The position numbers and the translations under genes are program-made. The notes below the pieces were generated by a model. It saw only the letters and a list, made by a program, of their open reading frames with translations, ran no database searches and was not told the origin of the DNA. From Firm-13 sp964617375 (GTDB lineage Bacteria; Bacillota; Clostridia; Saccharofermentanales; Saccharofermentanaceae): a stretch of 64,000 nucleotides of DNA. Shown here piece by piece: positions 1 to 9,203 of the stretch; position 1 is the first letter of the stretch, and each line of letters starts with the position of its first letter. The DNA is taken from contig CAZTXQ010000003.1 in NCBI GenBank assembly GCA_964617375.1, positions 43,866-107,865 on the forward strand, read 5' to 3'.

Positions 1-2
1 AG

Positions 3-881
3 AACGGTTTCTTCGGCGTTGCCCCGGGAACCTCTATGGAGTCCAACCCGAACGCACTTCTTACCACAAAGTCCAACACCATTTTCACGAATGTCGCTCT
101 TACGGACGACAAGAATGTATGGTGGAAAGGCATGGGCGTTCCGGCTCCGGCTCACATGATCGACTGGCTCGGCAACGAGTGGAACAAGGGCGACGACGAG
201 AAGGCCGCTGCTCATCCGAACAGCCGTTTCACAGCACCCGCCAGCCAGTGCCCCTCGATTTCCCCCGAGTGGGAGAATCCTCAGGGCGTACCGGTTTCTG
301 CCATCCTTTTCGGCGGCAGAAGAGCCAAGACCGCACCGCTTGTCTACCAGTCGTTTGACTGGAACCACGGCGTATTCGTAGGAGCAACGATGGCTTCCGA
401 GACAACTGCGGCTGCTGCCGGCGCTGTCGGTGTCGTACGTCGTGATCCGATGGCCATGAAGCCTTTCATCGGCTACAATGCGGGCGATTATTTTGCTCAC
501 TGGCTGCACATGGGCACTCTCATCGAGAAGAAGCCCCTGATCTTCAATGTCAACTGGTTCAAGACCGATGCAGAAGGCAAGTTCATGTGGCCCGGATACG
601 GCGACAACTTCCGCGTTCTTGAATGGGTACTTAAGAGATGCAACGACGAAGTCGACGCAAGAAAGACTCCGATCGGTTACGTTCCTTATGCCAAGGACAT
701 CGACCTTACAGGTCTCGAAGGTTACACGGAAGCCGACATCGAGAATCTTCTCACAATCGAGAAGGATGTATGGGAAGAAGAAATTGCCGGTATCGAGAAG
801 CACTTCGCCGGTTTCGACCGTCTTCCTGCAGAACTCGAGAATCAGCTTAAGGCTCTGAAGGACCGTTTTGCGGCCGTCTGA
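3..881 (+). CDS. pckG: Phosphoenolpyruvate carboxykinase (GTP), C-terminal part
   Basis: The gene enters from outside the window; the reading frame is open from base 3 and reads NGFFGVAPGTS before the first in-frame Met at 36. This GFFGVAPGT segment, the later PMAMKPFIGYN and NVNWF motifs and the C-terminal helices match GTP-dependent PEP carboxykinase, which interconverts oxaloacetate plus GTP with PEP, CO2 and GDP. About 290 residues are present, roughly half of the usual 600. In fermentative Clostridia the enzyme often runs in the CO2-fixing direction; that role is inferred. The gene ends in a strong terminator at 910-942. Confidence 0.95.
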   Translation, partial: NGFFGVAPGTSMESNPNALLTTKSNTIFTNVALTDDKNVWWKGMGVPAPAHMIDWLGNEWNKGDDEKAAAHPNSRFTAPASQCPSISPEWENPQGVPVSAILFGGRRAKTAPLVYQSFDWNHGVFVGATMASETTAAAAGAVGVVRRDPMAMKPFIGYNAGDYFAHWLHMGTLIEKKPLIFNVNWFKTDAEGKFMWPGYGDNFRVLEWVLKRCNDEVDARKTPIGYVPYAKDIDLTGLEGYTEADIENLLTIEKDVWEEEIAGIEKHFAGFDRLPAELENQLKALKDRFAAV

Positions 882-909
882 TCCTGATTAACTCTCAAAT
901 GATCCAGAG

Positions 910-942
910 CAGGCCGCCTTTTTCGTAAGGCGGCCTGTTTTT
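910..942 (+). terminator. Rho-independent terminator after pckG
   Basis: An 11-bp perfect stem (CAGGCCGCCTT / AAGGCGGCCTG) with a 6-base loop is followed by a T run. It lies 29 bases after the pckG stop and separates it from the zapA operon. Confidence 0.9.
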
Positions 943-1006
943 GTCTGCGGATAACTCATTAAGAGGAAATGTACGGTATAATACATAGAGGAAAGGTGGG
1001 TGTTAT

Positions 1007-1630
1007 ATGCGAACCTCCGATAGCGGCAACAGTATATACGAGAAGTTTTCATCCGCAAGCGCGGAAAAAGATATAAAGAAGAAGGAATCTGTACAGAAGG
1101 TTGCTCCGGTGCCTTACCGTCAGCTGGCCAGAAGGCCGCTTCCCGCTCCGGATACCGGCCATGATCGTACGACGAGAGCCGTGTCCGTACATGTTGCAGG
1201 GATGCAGTACCGCCTGATCACCGCTGATGAAGACGGTGAGGCTAATATCAGAAGAACGGCGGAACGGGCCGAACAGATGATACATAAAGTGCAGGCCGCA
1301 TCTCCCGGTATGACATTAACCAGCGTGACCGTTCTCGCACTCCTTAACGCCGTCGACGAATTATTCCAAAGTGAGACGGCGTTACGCGCGGTTCAGCAGG
1401 AGACGGAGTCTCTCCGAACGGCGCAGGCTGCCGATAAAACGAACTTTAACCGCCTTCGTGAAATCAACTGGGATCTGAAAAAAGAGATCCTGCGTCTCCA
1501 GAAGGTGATCGAAGGGTATGAGAAAATGGGAGAAGAGTCCGATATGGCTAAAACCCCCGGAAAGCTTCTACCCTTGGAAGAACTGATCAACGACAAAATA
1601 TCAGACGACAGAACGGGAGACGAATCATGA
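1007..1630 (+). CDS. zapA: Cell division protein ZapA, N-terminally extended
   Basis: ZapA binds and bundles FtsZ at the division ring. Residues about 58-130 (VSVHVAGMQYRLITADE, then two helices ending in LALLNAVDELFQ) match the ZapA fold, and residues 130-175 form a charged coiled coil. At 207 residues it is twice the usual 85-105; the first 55 are a basic, low-complexity extension and the last 35 an acidic tail. A TATAAT-like -10 lies at 977-982 and the AAAGGTGGG ribosome site precedes ATG 1007. The stop overlaps the start of the U32 gene (ATGA), so the two are translationally coupled, an arrangement seen in other Clostridia. Confidence 0.8.
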   Translation: MRTSDSGNSIYEKFSSASAEKDIKKKESVQKVAPVPYRQLARRPLPAPDTGHDRTTRAVSVHVAGMQYRLITADEDGEANIRRTAERAEQMIHKVQAASPGMTLTSVTVLALLNAVDELFQSETALRAVQQETESLRTAQAADKTNFNRLREINWDLKKEILRLQKVIEGYEKMGEESDMAKTPGKLLPLEELINDKISDDRTGDES

Positions 1631-4062
1631 TAAAACCAGAATTGCTGGCTCCGGCCGGGTCCATGGAAGCTCTGCATGCGGCTGTGGATAACGGTGCGGA
1701 TGCCGTTTATCTCGGCGTGGGTTCATTTAACGCGCGTGTAAATGCACAGAATTTTATGCCGGAAGAACTTGACGAAGCCGTCATCTATGCGCATCTCTAC
1801 GGCGTCCGGGTATATCTTACTCTGAATACACTGATCCGCGACGATGAGATGCCCGCGGCCATGGACTTGGCGCTCTCGGCGTGGAACTCGGGTGTCGACG
1901 CCCTGATCGTGCAGGATATGGGCCTCCTTAAGAATCTTCGCGAAGAGCATCCGGAAATTGTTATCCACGCCAGTACACAGATGAATTTATTCGATACGCA
2001 CGCAATCGAATGGGCCGCAGCGAACGGAATTTCGCGGGTTGTTCTGCCGCGTGAATTGTCGGTTGACGAAATAGAGACCCGATGCGAAGCAGCCAGGGTA
2101 TCCGGCATCGAGACGGAAGTCTTTGTGCACGGCGCTTTATGCGTATCGTATTCCGGACTCTGTCTGTTCAGCGCGATGAACGGCAACGGGGCGAGAAGCG
2201 GGAACAGAGGACTTTGCGCACAGCCGTGCCGGACGATGTTCCGTATGAGAACCGATACCGAAGACACCGAGGGGCGTCTTATGTCTCCGAAAGACCGGTG
2301 TGCACTGCCCTATCTCGAGCGGCTCATCCGAGCCGGTGTCCGGTCCCTTAAGATTGAGGGCCGGATGAAGGAACCCTCCTATGTGGCAGCCGTCGTAAAA
2401 GCGTATCGCGAGTATATCGACGGTATGTTTAGCGGGGAAGACCTTGCCGCCCTAAGGGAGAAAGAAGAGAACCATCTCCTCCTGGCCTTTAATCGCGGAG
2501 GAGCCTTCACCGATCAATACCTGAATAAGAAGAAATCGGATGATTTCCTTTCCGGAAATTACAGCGGACGCTACGGCGTATTAAGCGGCATCATTGTTAA
2601 GAAAAACGCGCGTGCCGGTACGCTTTCCATTCGGCTTGCCTCTCAGATTCTACCTTCGAGAGGCGATTATCTTTCTATACGGGTAAAGGACAAAGAGATA
2701 GCAAGCTTTCCGATCGGAACGGCGGAAAAACTTGGCGAAATTCTGATCGTTCAGGGACTTCATCCTCAAATGATTGAACAGCTGCCCGACGGCGCCAGTG
2801 TGTACCTGATGTCGGAGGCCGCCTATACCCGTGATCTCCTGCAGGGAAAACCGGCGTATAAGACGCCTGTTGCCATTCGTCTTTCCAGAGAGCTTCAGAA
2901 GGTCACTCTGACGATGACTGTAACGGACGGGATTTGGAAAGGTCTTGAAATCGAAGCAGTCGATTCGATTTCTCCGGATACCGATTATCCGGTGCTTTCG
3001 GAAGAGCGTATCGAGGACCAGCTCAGAAAGCTCAAATCCTCGCCGTTTGATGCCGTTCTCGTCGATATCGAAAAGAATATAGATCTCGCCGCGCCGGTTT
3101 CGTTTCTGAACGAACTGAGAAGAAGTGCTATTTCGGCGCTTGAGCAGGAGATTATTTCCGCGGTACATCCGAAGACGGAATTGGTGGAAAGCAAGTCCGC
3201 TGCGTCTGCTGAAGAAGCCAGGGCCCAGAGTGCGGAGAAACCGGAGATTGCCGTCCGCAATGTCATTCATGCGGATTTCTATGATCTTATGCGAATTTTA
3301 CCGCAGAAAATCTCTTCGGGAGCTGATTACTACAGCTTTTCGATATTTGATTTACAAAAAGACGAGGTAAAAACAGCACTTGAGGAACTTCATAGCGAGG
3401 AGCCCGAGGCACGGTTTCTGATTCGCCTTCCCGGCGCGTATAAGGATTCCGCACTGGCACTTTTCGCTAAAGCCGTAGGATATATGAAACGCGTTTTCCC
3501 GGAGCATTTTGAAGGTGTTGTATCTTCAAGCCCCGTGAGATCCGGTGACAATGTGTGGCTTAGCGCTTCCGCGAATCTCTACAACCGGGATGCTTTGCGA
3601 TTTGTTCTTGCGGGACAGCCCAGGGCAGTCGCACTTTCCTACGAGATGAAGGACCCGGCGATTCAGGAACTCCTTAGCGGATTCTCCGCAGAAGATTTCC
3701 GGCATACGTATTTATCGCTTCACCGGTATGGCAGGATTGAGTGGATGCAGTCGGAATTCTGTCCGGTCGGCCATCACGCGGTCGGCTGTACAAAATGCAG
3801 CGACAGGAATCTTACGTACCGGATGCAAATAAAGTCCGGGGAAGACCAGGAACAGTACAAAGGAAAAGAGCTGCCGATCGTCACGCATCCCGGTCTTTGC
3901 ACAAGCGAAATATTGGGACCGCTCATGACGCCTCCGGGTGCCGATGTACTTGCCATGATCCGTACGCTTAAGATTCCGGCGGCCCATACAATGCGCTTCC
4001 TGGACGAAACGAGATTGGAACGACTTACCATGATCCGTCAAATACGATCCGAATGGACTTGA
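1627..4062 (+). CDS. U32 peptidase-family protein with DUF3656 region (RlhA/TrhP-like)
   Basis: The 811-residue protein opens with KPELLAPAGSMEALHAAV, the classic U32 start. It carries the signature VFVHGALCVSYSGLC near residues 164-179 and the cysteine pair in RGLCAQPCR near 200. More cysteines near 712-720 (CPVGHHAVGCTKC) lie in the long C-terminal part typical of DUF3656-containing members. U32 proteins of this architecture (E. coli RlhA, TrhP) hydroxylate rRNA or tRNA pyrimidines with prephenate-dependent chemistry rather than acting as collagenases; the exact substrate here is not visible. It overlaps zapA by 4 bases and is followed after 13 bases by dut. Confidence 0.85.
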   Translation: MIKPELLAPAGSMEALHAAVDNGADAVYLGVGSFNARVNAQNFMPEELDEAVIYAHLYGVRVYLTLNTLIRDDEMPAAMDLALSAWNSGVDALIVQDMGLLKNLREEHPEIVIHASTQMNLFDTHAIEWAAANGISRVVLPRELSVDEIETRCEAARVSGIETEVFVHGALCVSYSGLCLFSAMNGNGARSGNRGLCAQPCRTMFRMRTDTEDTEGRLMSPKDRCALPYLERLIRAGVRSLKIEGRMKEPSYVAAVVKAYREYIDGMFSGEDLAALREKEENHLLLAFNRGGAFTDQYLNKKKSDDFLSGNYSGRYGVLSGIIVKKNARAGTLSIRLASQILPSRGDYLSIRVKDKEIASFPIGTAEKLGEILIVQGLHPQMIEQLPDGASVYLMSEAAYTRDLLQGKPAYKTPVAIRLSRELQKVTLTMTVTDGIWKGLEIEAVDSISPDTDYPVLSEERIEDQLRKLKSSPFDAVLVDIEKNIDLAAPVSFLNELRRSAISALEQEIISAVHPKTELVESKSAASAEEARAQSAEKPEIAVRNVIHADFYDLMRILPQKISSGADYYSFSIFDLQKDEVKTALEELHSEEPEARFLIRLPGAYKDSALALFAKAVGYMKRVFPEHFEGVVSSSPVRSGDNVWLSASANLYNRDALRFVLAGQPRAVALSYEMKDPAIQELLSGFSAEDFRHTYLSLHRYGRIEWMQSEFCPVGHHAVGCTKCSDRNLTYRMQIKSGEDQEQYKGKELPIVTHPGLCTSEILGPLMTPPGADVLAMIRTLKIPAAHTMRFLDETRLERLTMIRQIRSEWT

Positions 4063-4075
4063 ATAAGAGGTGCAT

Positions 4076-4582
4076 ATGAGTAACGAACAACAGGATTCCA
4101 TATCCGTACCCATGGTAAAGCTGAAGGAGGATGCGATTCTTCCTTCCTATGCGCATGAAAACGACGCCGGCATGGATATTTATTCGGCCGAGGAAGTTCT
4201 GATCGCACCCGGACAGACCGTGCTTGTACACACCGGTATTGCGATGGCGATTCCTGACGGATATGAGGCTCAAATCAGACCCAGAAGCGGAGTCTCTTAC
4301 AAAACGATGCTGCGGATTCCGAACAGTCCCGGAACAATCGATGCCGGATATCGTGATGAGTTGTGTATTATCATGCATAATGCATCCACAGGCATAGGCG
4401 AGGCGGATCTTTTGACACTCGCTGAAAAAAAGAACCGCCATGGAAACTATCGTATCGGTAAAGGCGATAAAATTGCCCAGATGATTTTCGCGCGTGTCGC
4501 CCGTGCGGGAATACGGGAAGTCGCATCGCTTGACGGAATCGGAGTCGATCGAAACGGAGGTTTCGGTTCGACGGGGATCTGA
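4076..4582 (+). CDS. dut: dUTP diphosphatase
   Basis: Trimeric dUTPase hydrolyses dUTP to dUMP and PPi, keeping uracil out of DNA and feeding thymidylate synthesis. All five family motifs are present in order: AGMDIYS, RPRSGVS, GTIDAGYRDEL, KGDKIAQMIF and the C-terminal RNGGFGSTG. Length (168 residues) is slightly above average because of a short insertion (LAEKKNRHGNYRI) before motif 4. ATG 4076 is preferred over the in-frame GTG at 4070 because AAGAGG lies at the right distance. A terminator at 4658-4698 ends the unit. Confidence 0.95.
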   Translation: MSNEQQDSISVPMVKLKEDAILPSYAHENDAGMDIYSAEEVLIAPGQTVLVHTGIAMAIPDGYEAQIRPRSGVSYKTMLRIPNSPGTIDAGYRDELCIIMHNASTGIGEADLLTLAEKKNRHGNYRIGKGDKIAQMIFARVARAGIREVASLDGIGVDRNGGFGSTGI

Positions 4583-4657
4583 TCGGATGTGTCAAAATTC
4601 ATTCATTTTAAGGGTAGTAACTGTGCTTTTGAAATGGTAAAATTGTTTTGCCTTGAC

Positions 4658-4698
4658 GATGCAAGATGTATCAAAATTCTAGCTTGCATCGATTTTTT
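4658..4698 (+). terminator. Rho-independent terminator after dut
   Basis: GATGCAAG at 4658-4665 pairs with CTTGCATC at 4683-4690 around a 17-base loop, followed directly by GATTTTTT. Confidence 0.75.
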
Positions 4699-4751
4699 GT
4701 GCTCTTAAAAGAAAGCAGAATAAGGAATACGGGAAAAAGGAGGAATACAAT

Positions 4752-5726
4752 ATGCTGGAAATGTATGTCACCAAGCAAGTCATAGTTAAGGAAAAGACGG
4801 TGAATCATCTGGAACGGATTGATGAAATCCGGGACGACTGCTGGATCAATATGTATTCCCCCACGGAAGACGAACTTCAACTTGTCGAAGAGAAGGTCGG
4901 CGTTCCCTCGGAATTCCTCCGGTACCCGCTCGACGAAGAGGAACGGCCCCGTATCGATACGGATGACGACACCGGCGATGTGCTGATCCTGATCGACATC
5001 CCGTATGTCCGGAAAGAAGGGCAGACGGTTCGTTATGAGACGGCTCCTCTCGGAATTATTATTTTGAAGCATCATATACTTACGATATCCCTTCGGGATG
5101 CCACGATATTTGATCAGTTCACCAACAACCGGGTAAGAGACTTTATCGTCAACTACCGCACGCGCTTTGCCATTCAGATTCTTCTGGCCGGAGCAAAAGA
5201 CTATTTGAAGCTCCTGCGATACATGGATAAGACTCTTGACCAGTCCGAACGCGATCTGGCCAAATCCATCAGCAATAAGGATCTTTACAAGCATCTTGAA
5301 CTCGGTAAGTCCCTGATCTACTTTTCGACGTCTCTTAAGTCCAATGAGGCGGTTCTTGAGAAGCTGATGCGCGGACGTGTGGTCAAGCAGTATGAAGACG
5401 ATGAGGATCTTCTTGAAGATGTCATCATCGAGTACAAACAGGCAAGAGAGATGGCCGATATCTATGCGTCGATCGTAAACGGCGGCATGGACGCATATGC
5501 GTCGATCATCAACAACAATATGAACGTAATCATGAAGATTATGGCTGCAGCCACCATTGTGCTGTCCGTACCGACGGTAATCACCAGCTTTTTCGGGCAA
5601 AACATCCCGATGCCCTGGAATGAAGGTTTTACTGGCCAGCCGGGTCCTTTTATCGGGCTCGTCGTCGGCTGTCTGGCCTGTACTGCCGCTGCTGCTGTTA
5701 TTCTGAAAAAGAAGCATATGCTTTGA
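4752..5726 (+). CDS. CorA-family divalent cation transporter with GQN motif
   Basis: The 324-residue protein has a soluble alpha/beta N-terminal domain, a long coiled-coil stalk (about 150-250) and two C-terminal membrane helices at about 262-282 and 296-316, the layout of CorA Mg2+/Co2+/Ni2+ channels. The pore signature, normally GMN after helix 1, reads GQN (TSFFGQNIPMPW, about 277-288). Variants at the middle residue occur in the wider family and change selectivity, so the ion cannot be assigned. A good AAAAAGGAGG precedes ATG 4752. It stands alone after the dut terminator, 22 bases before the next gene. Confidence 0.85.
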   Translation: MLEMYVTKQVIVKEKTVNHLERIDEIRDDCWINMYSPTEDELQLVEEKVGVPSEFLRYPLDEEERPRIDTDDDTGDVLILIDIPYVRKEGQTVRYETAPLGIIILKHHILTISLRDATIFDQFTNNRVRDFIVNYRTRFAIQILLAGAKDYLKLLRYMDKTLDQSERDLAKSISNKDLYKHLELGKSLIYFSTSLKSNEAVLEKLMRGRVVKQYEDDEDLLEDVIIEYKQAREMADIYASIVNGGMDAYASIINNNMNVIMKIMAAATIVLSVPTVITSFFGQNIPMPWNEGFTGQPGPFIGLVVGCLACTAAAAVILKKKHML

Positions 5727-5748
5727 AGCATAAGGAGTCCGTCAGGCC

Positions 5749-6759
5749 ATGGGTAAAGGGTTAAGCCGCCACGCGGGGGCCAGTATCAGTATTTCACGCA
5801 TCATTGTCCGTATGGCTTTGGTATTGACTGTTTTGGCCATTGTCATTATTTTTCTGCTGGTACAGTCGGCCGGAACGGCGAATAAGATGATGAGTGTGGA
5901 GAAGAAGGTGCTTTCCAACATTCCTTCCAACATTCTTCCGAATTATTCTGCCACAAGTTTTCGTTCCTTCGATAACCAGACGAACTTGTCCGGCTGGTTT
6001 TTCAAGACGGATGATCCGATCAGTACGGTCATTCTCGTTCACGATACCGGATCAAACCGTATGCCGTTTGATGTCGACACGGTTGATCTGGTCGAAGACC
6101 TTCTGAACGCCAAATATAACGTATTTCTCTTCGACTTGAGAAACAGCGGTGAATCCGAGGGAACGATTTCCGGTTATGGTTACCTTGAATGGCAGGATGT
6201 TATCGGCGCGATCGAGCATGTAAGGAAAATTTCGGTTACAACGAATGTCATTCTTTACGGTGTCGGATCGGGCTGCTCCGCATCCCTCCTTGCGATTGAT
6301 AAGCTTCCCGACCCGGCCGAATACGGCCGGACCTATGACAAAAGCATCGAGAACCTGGCCTTCGACAGAAGTTATGTCATCGGCGTGATCCTCGACTCTC
6401 CCGCCAAAGATACCGACGATTATATAAGACCGCTGGTTCGCGAGAGCGGCGGCCTCGGAATGATCACGCAGTATACGGTGCCATACGCAATCCGAATGTC
6501 GGCGGGCGAGAGTTCGAGTCTTGATCTCTCTGCCAAAATATCGCAGCTTCCGATACCCGTTTGCATCCTGTATGGTGATCAGGACACGTTTATCGGAGCC
6601 GGAAAGATATCACAGATCGTGACGGAGAGGAAGCGTCTTCATCCGAACACCACGTCATCCTATGTTTTCTCGGGTGCGGGCTATGTCGGTTCTTACGAAA
6701 CGGATCCGGCCGAATACAGGAATGACATTCTGGATTTTCTGGCCGCGAATTTTGAGTGA
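5749..6759 (+). CDS. Membrane-anchored alpha/beta-hydrolase-fold protein, catalytic residues replaced
   Basis: A basic N-terminus and one membrane helix (about residues 20-45) anchor an extracellular alpha/beta hydrolase domain resembling the YqkD/BAAT-like group: oxyanion strand VILVHDTGSNR near 93-103 and FDLRNSGESEG near 126-136. The nucleophile elbow, normally G-x-S-x-G, reads YGVGSGC near 170, placing Gly where Ser should be. The acid region YGDQDTF is kept near 275-281, but the usual GAGH reads GAGYVGS, replacing His with Tyr. The fold is convincing; activity is doubtful. AAGGAG precedes ATG 5749, and it lies 21 bases before uppP. Confidence 0.75.
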   Translation: MGKGLSRHAGASISISRIIVRMALVLTVLAIVIIFLLVQSAGTANKMMSVEKKVLSNIPSNILPNYSATSFRSFDNQTNLSGWFFKTDDPISTVILVHDTGSNRMPFDVDTVDLVEDLLNAKYNVFLFDLRNSGESEGTISGYGYLEWQDVIGAIEHVRKISVTTNVILYGVGSGCSASLLAIDKLPDPAEYGRTYDKSIENLAFDRSYVIGVILDSPAKDTDDYIRPLVRESGGLGMITQYTVPYAIRMSAGESSSLDLSAKISQLPIPVCILYGDQDTFIGAGKISQIVTERKRLHPNTTSSYVFSGAGYVGSYETDPAEYRNDILDFLAANFE

Positions 6760-6780
6760 TCACATAAACGGAGGTTTATT

Positions 6781-7572
6781 ATGAACTGGTGGCAGGCAAT
6801 TGTTTTTGGTATTGTACAGGGACTTACGGAATTTCTTCCGGTTTCAAGCTCCGGTCATCTATTGATCGCGGAGAAGCTGATGGGAATATCCGGTCAGGAT
6901 CTCTTAACCTTCTATTCACTTCTGCATGTCGGAACTCTGGCCGCGGTACTGATTGTGATGCGGAAAGACATCTGGGCAATCCTGAAGAACATACTTGGCA
7001 AAACGACGTGGCTTCTCTTAATTGCAACGATTCCGGCCGTATTCTTTGCCCTTGTCTTTAAGGATTTGATCGATAAGGCATTCGGCGGTGCAACACTCGG
7101 GTTTGAATTCTTATTTACCGGTATTCTTCTTCTGGCCATTCTGCTGTTTAAGAACGGCGAAAAGGCGATTGAGAAAATGACCTGGCTTGACGCGGTCCTC
7201 GCGGGACTCGGGCAGGCCGTTGCAATACTTCCTGCCGTCTCGCGTTCGGGCGCATGCCTTTTTGCGCTTCTTTCCCGAAAGGTGAAAAGAGAGGACGCCA
7301 TACGCTTCACATTTCTTATGTCGATACCGGCGATCTTAGGTTCGCTGGCGCTCGATATCAAGGATATGATAACCGGATCCTCAACGATTACTTCCGGGAT
7401 GATTCTGCCGGTTACCCTGGGCATCGTATTCTCGGCCGTCTCCGGATACGCCGTCATGCGGTTTATGCTCAAGAAATTATCTCTCAAGGGGATTGCCATC
7501 TGCGGAGCGTATGTCGTCGTACTGGGCGTACTGATCCTGGTCGATCAGAACGTTACGCATGTGCTGTTGTGA
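6781..7572 (+). CDS. uppP: Undecaprenyl-diphosphatase (UppP/BacA)
   Basis: This polytopic membrane enzyme dephosphorylates undecaprenyl pyrophosphate, recycling the lipid carrier for peptidoglycan and other envelope polymers, and confers bacitracin tolerance. The two signature segments are present: GLTEFLPVSSSGHL at residues 14-27 with its catalytic Glu and Ser, and the PAVSRSG motif near 151-157. About eight hydrophobic helices and 263 residues match the family. GGAGG lies 7 bases before ATG 6781. It is followed after 20 bases by tsaD. Confidence 0.95.
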   Translation: MNWWQAIVFGIVQGLTEFLPVSSSGHLLIAEKLMGISGQDLLTFYSLLHVGTLAAVLIVMRKDIWAILKNILGKTTWLLLIATIPAVFFALVFKDLIDKAFGGATLGFEFLFTGILLLAILLFKNGEKAIEKMTWLDAVLAGLGQAVAILPAVSRSGACLFALLSRKVKREDAIRFTFLMSIPAILGSLALDIKDMITGSSTITSGMILPVTLGIVFSAVSGYAVMRFMLKKLSLKGIAICGAYVVVLGVLILVDQNVTHVLL

Positions 7573-7592
7573 CAGAAGTCGGGAGAAATGTG

Positions 7593-8603
7593 ATGGAACC
7601 GGTATTGATCCTTGGAATTGAATCATCCTGCGACGAGACAAGCTGTTCGGTTGTGTCTTCCGGCCGCACGATCCTCTCGAATGTAATTGCCTCTCAGGCG
7701 GATTTTCATTCGGCATATGGCGGTGTGGTTCCGGAGCTTGCTTCGAGAATGCACGTCGATGCGATTGTTCCGACGATTCGAAAAGCGATGACCGACGCTT
7801 CTGTGGAGTATAAGGATTTGTCCGCGGTTTGTGTTACCAAAGGGCCGGGTCTTGTCGGAGCTCTTCTGGTCGGTATATCGGCAGCCAAAGGCATATCGGA
7901 AATAACCGGATTGCCGCTGATCGGGATCGGGCACATCGAGGGACACATTTCCGCAAATTTCCTGGCGGATCCGGATCTGGTTCCGCCGTTTATGTGTCTG
8001 GTTGTCTCCGGCGGGCACAGCCATATCGTATATGTAAAAGATTACGGCAGCTATGAAATCATGGCGCGTACAAGGGACGATGCGGCGGGAGAAGCATTCG
8101 ATAAGATTTCACGGGCGATCGGACTCGGATACCCGGGCGGCCCGAAAATGGACAAAGAATCTCTTGGCGGAGATCCGCACCGTTATTCTTTTCCGCGTAC
8201 GAATTTTACGGATTCTCTCGACTTTTCCTTCAGCGGGGTTAAAACAGCGGCCCTTAACCTGATCAATCAGGCCGCGATGCACAATGAGGAAATAGCGAGG
8301 CCGGATTTTTGTGCGAGCTACCAGAATGCGATCGTACAGGTGCTCGTCGATCATACGGTTCGCGCCTGTAAAGAGCGCGGATGTCTTCGTCTTTGTATGG
8401 CCGGCGGTGTCAGCGCCAATTCTCAGCTTCGCGCATCCATGCGGATCGCATGCGAGAATTCCGGCATTACTTTAAGCTATCCGCCACCGGTACTATGCAC
8501 GGACAATGCCGCAATGATTGCCTCTGCCGGATATTTCCGGTATATAAAAGGGGCGAGGGACGACCTTTCCATGAACGCATATCCGTCACTTTCCCTGGTT
8601 TAA
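7593..8603 (+). CDS. tsaD: tRNA N6-adenosine threonylcarbamoyltransferase TsaD
   Basis: TsaD transfers the threonylcarbamoyl group to A37 of ANN-decoding tRNAs together with TsaB and TsaE, which are not in this window. The start MEPVLILGIESSCDETS is diagnostic. Metal-binding histidines appear in GHIEGHISA (about 111-119), and VVSGGHSH, DDAAGEAFDK and the C-terminal DNAAMIA are all in place. Length, 336 residues, is normal. The frame stays open upstream, but ATG 7593 with GGGAGA before it matches the family start. smpB follows after 30 bases. Confidence 0.96.
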   Translation: MEPVLILGIESSCDETSCSVVSSGRTILSNVIASQADFHSAYGGVVPELASRMHVDAIVPTIRKAMTDASVEYKDLSAVCVTKGPGLVGALLVGISAAKGISEITGLPLIGIGHIEGHISANFLADPDLVPPFMCLVVSGGHSHIVYVKDYGSYEIMARTRDDAAGEAFDKISRAIGLGYPGGPKMDKESLGGDPHRYSFPRTNFTDSLDFSFSGVKTAALNLINQAAMHNEEIARPDFCASYQNAIVQVLVDHTVRACKERGCLRLCMAGGVSANSQLRASMRIACENSGITLSYPPPVLCTDNAAMIASAGYFRYIKGARDDLSMNAYPSLSLV

Positions 8604-8633
8604 GCAATTGATCGGAAACGAAAGGAGATCGAT

Positions 8634-9113
8634 ATGGCTCGTCAGAAGGGTATTAAGAGCGTCGCCGACAACAGAAAGGCGTTTCACGATTATTTTATCG
8701 AAGAGAAATTTGAGGCCGGTATCGTTCTTTCCGGTACGGAAGTGAAATCCATTCGAGCCGGGAAAATGAATTTGAAGGACAGTTATGTGCAGATCAAAGA
8801 CGGGGAGATGTGGCTGATCGGCGTTCATATCAGCCCGTTTGAACAGGGAAACCGATTCAATAAGGACCCGATGCGCATGAGAAAGCTCCTGATGCACAAA
8901 CGGGAAATCATCCGGCTGTTTTCGATCATCAAGCAGGAAGGATTAACGCTTGTGCCCACACAATGCTATTTCAAGGATGGCAAGGTGAAGGTGGAAATCG
9001 GACTTGCCAAAGGTAAAAAGAATTACGACAAGCGGGACGTTCAGGCAGATAAAGATGCCAAGAGAGATATACAGAGAACGCTGAAGGTACGACGGCGCGA
9101 AGAGAACGACTGA
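8634..9113 (+). CDS. smpB: SsrA-binding protein SmpB
   Basis: SmpB carries tmRNA to stalled ribosomes for trans-translation. The 159-residue protein shows the SmpB beta-barrel motifs VADNRKAFHDYFIEE and GTEVKSIRAGKMNLKDSY, HISPFEQGN, and a basic C-terminal tail (RDVQADKDAKRDIQRTLK) that enters the decoding centre. AAAGGAG lies 8 bases before ATG 8634. No tmRNA gene was recognised in the neighbouring sequence. Confidence 0.96.
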   Translation: MARQKGIKSVADNRKAFHDYFIEEKFEAGIVLSGTEVKSIRAGKMNLKDSYVQIKDGEMWLIGVHISPFEQGNRFNKDPMRMRKLLMHKREIIRLFSIIKQEGLTLVPTQCYFKDGKVKVEIGLAKGKKNYDKRDVQADKDAKRDIQRTLKVRRREEND

Positions 9114-9203
9114 GTGCTTCCGATGTAAATCCCTCCTCCGTGTAGTATAATAAATCAATCTGTACGAAATGCCGAAAAATGCTGCGGAAGGAGGCTTTCA
9201 TCC

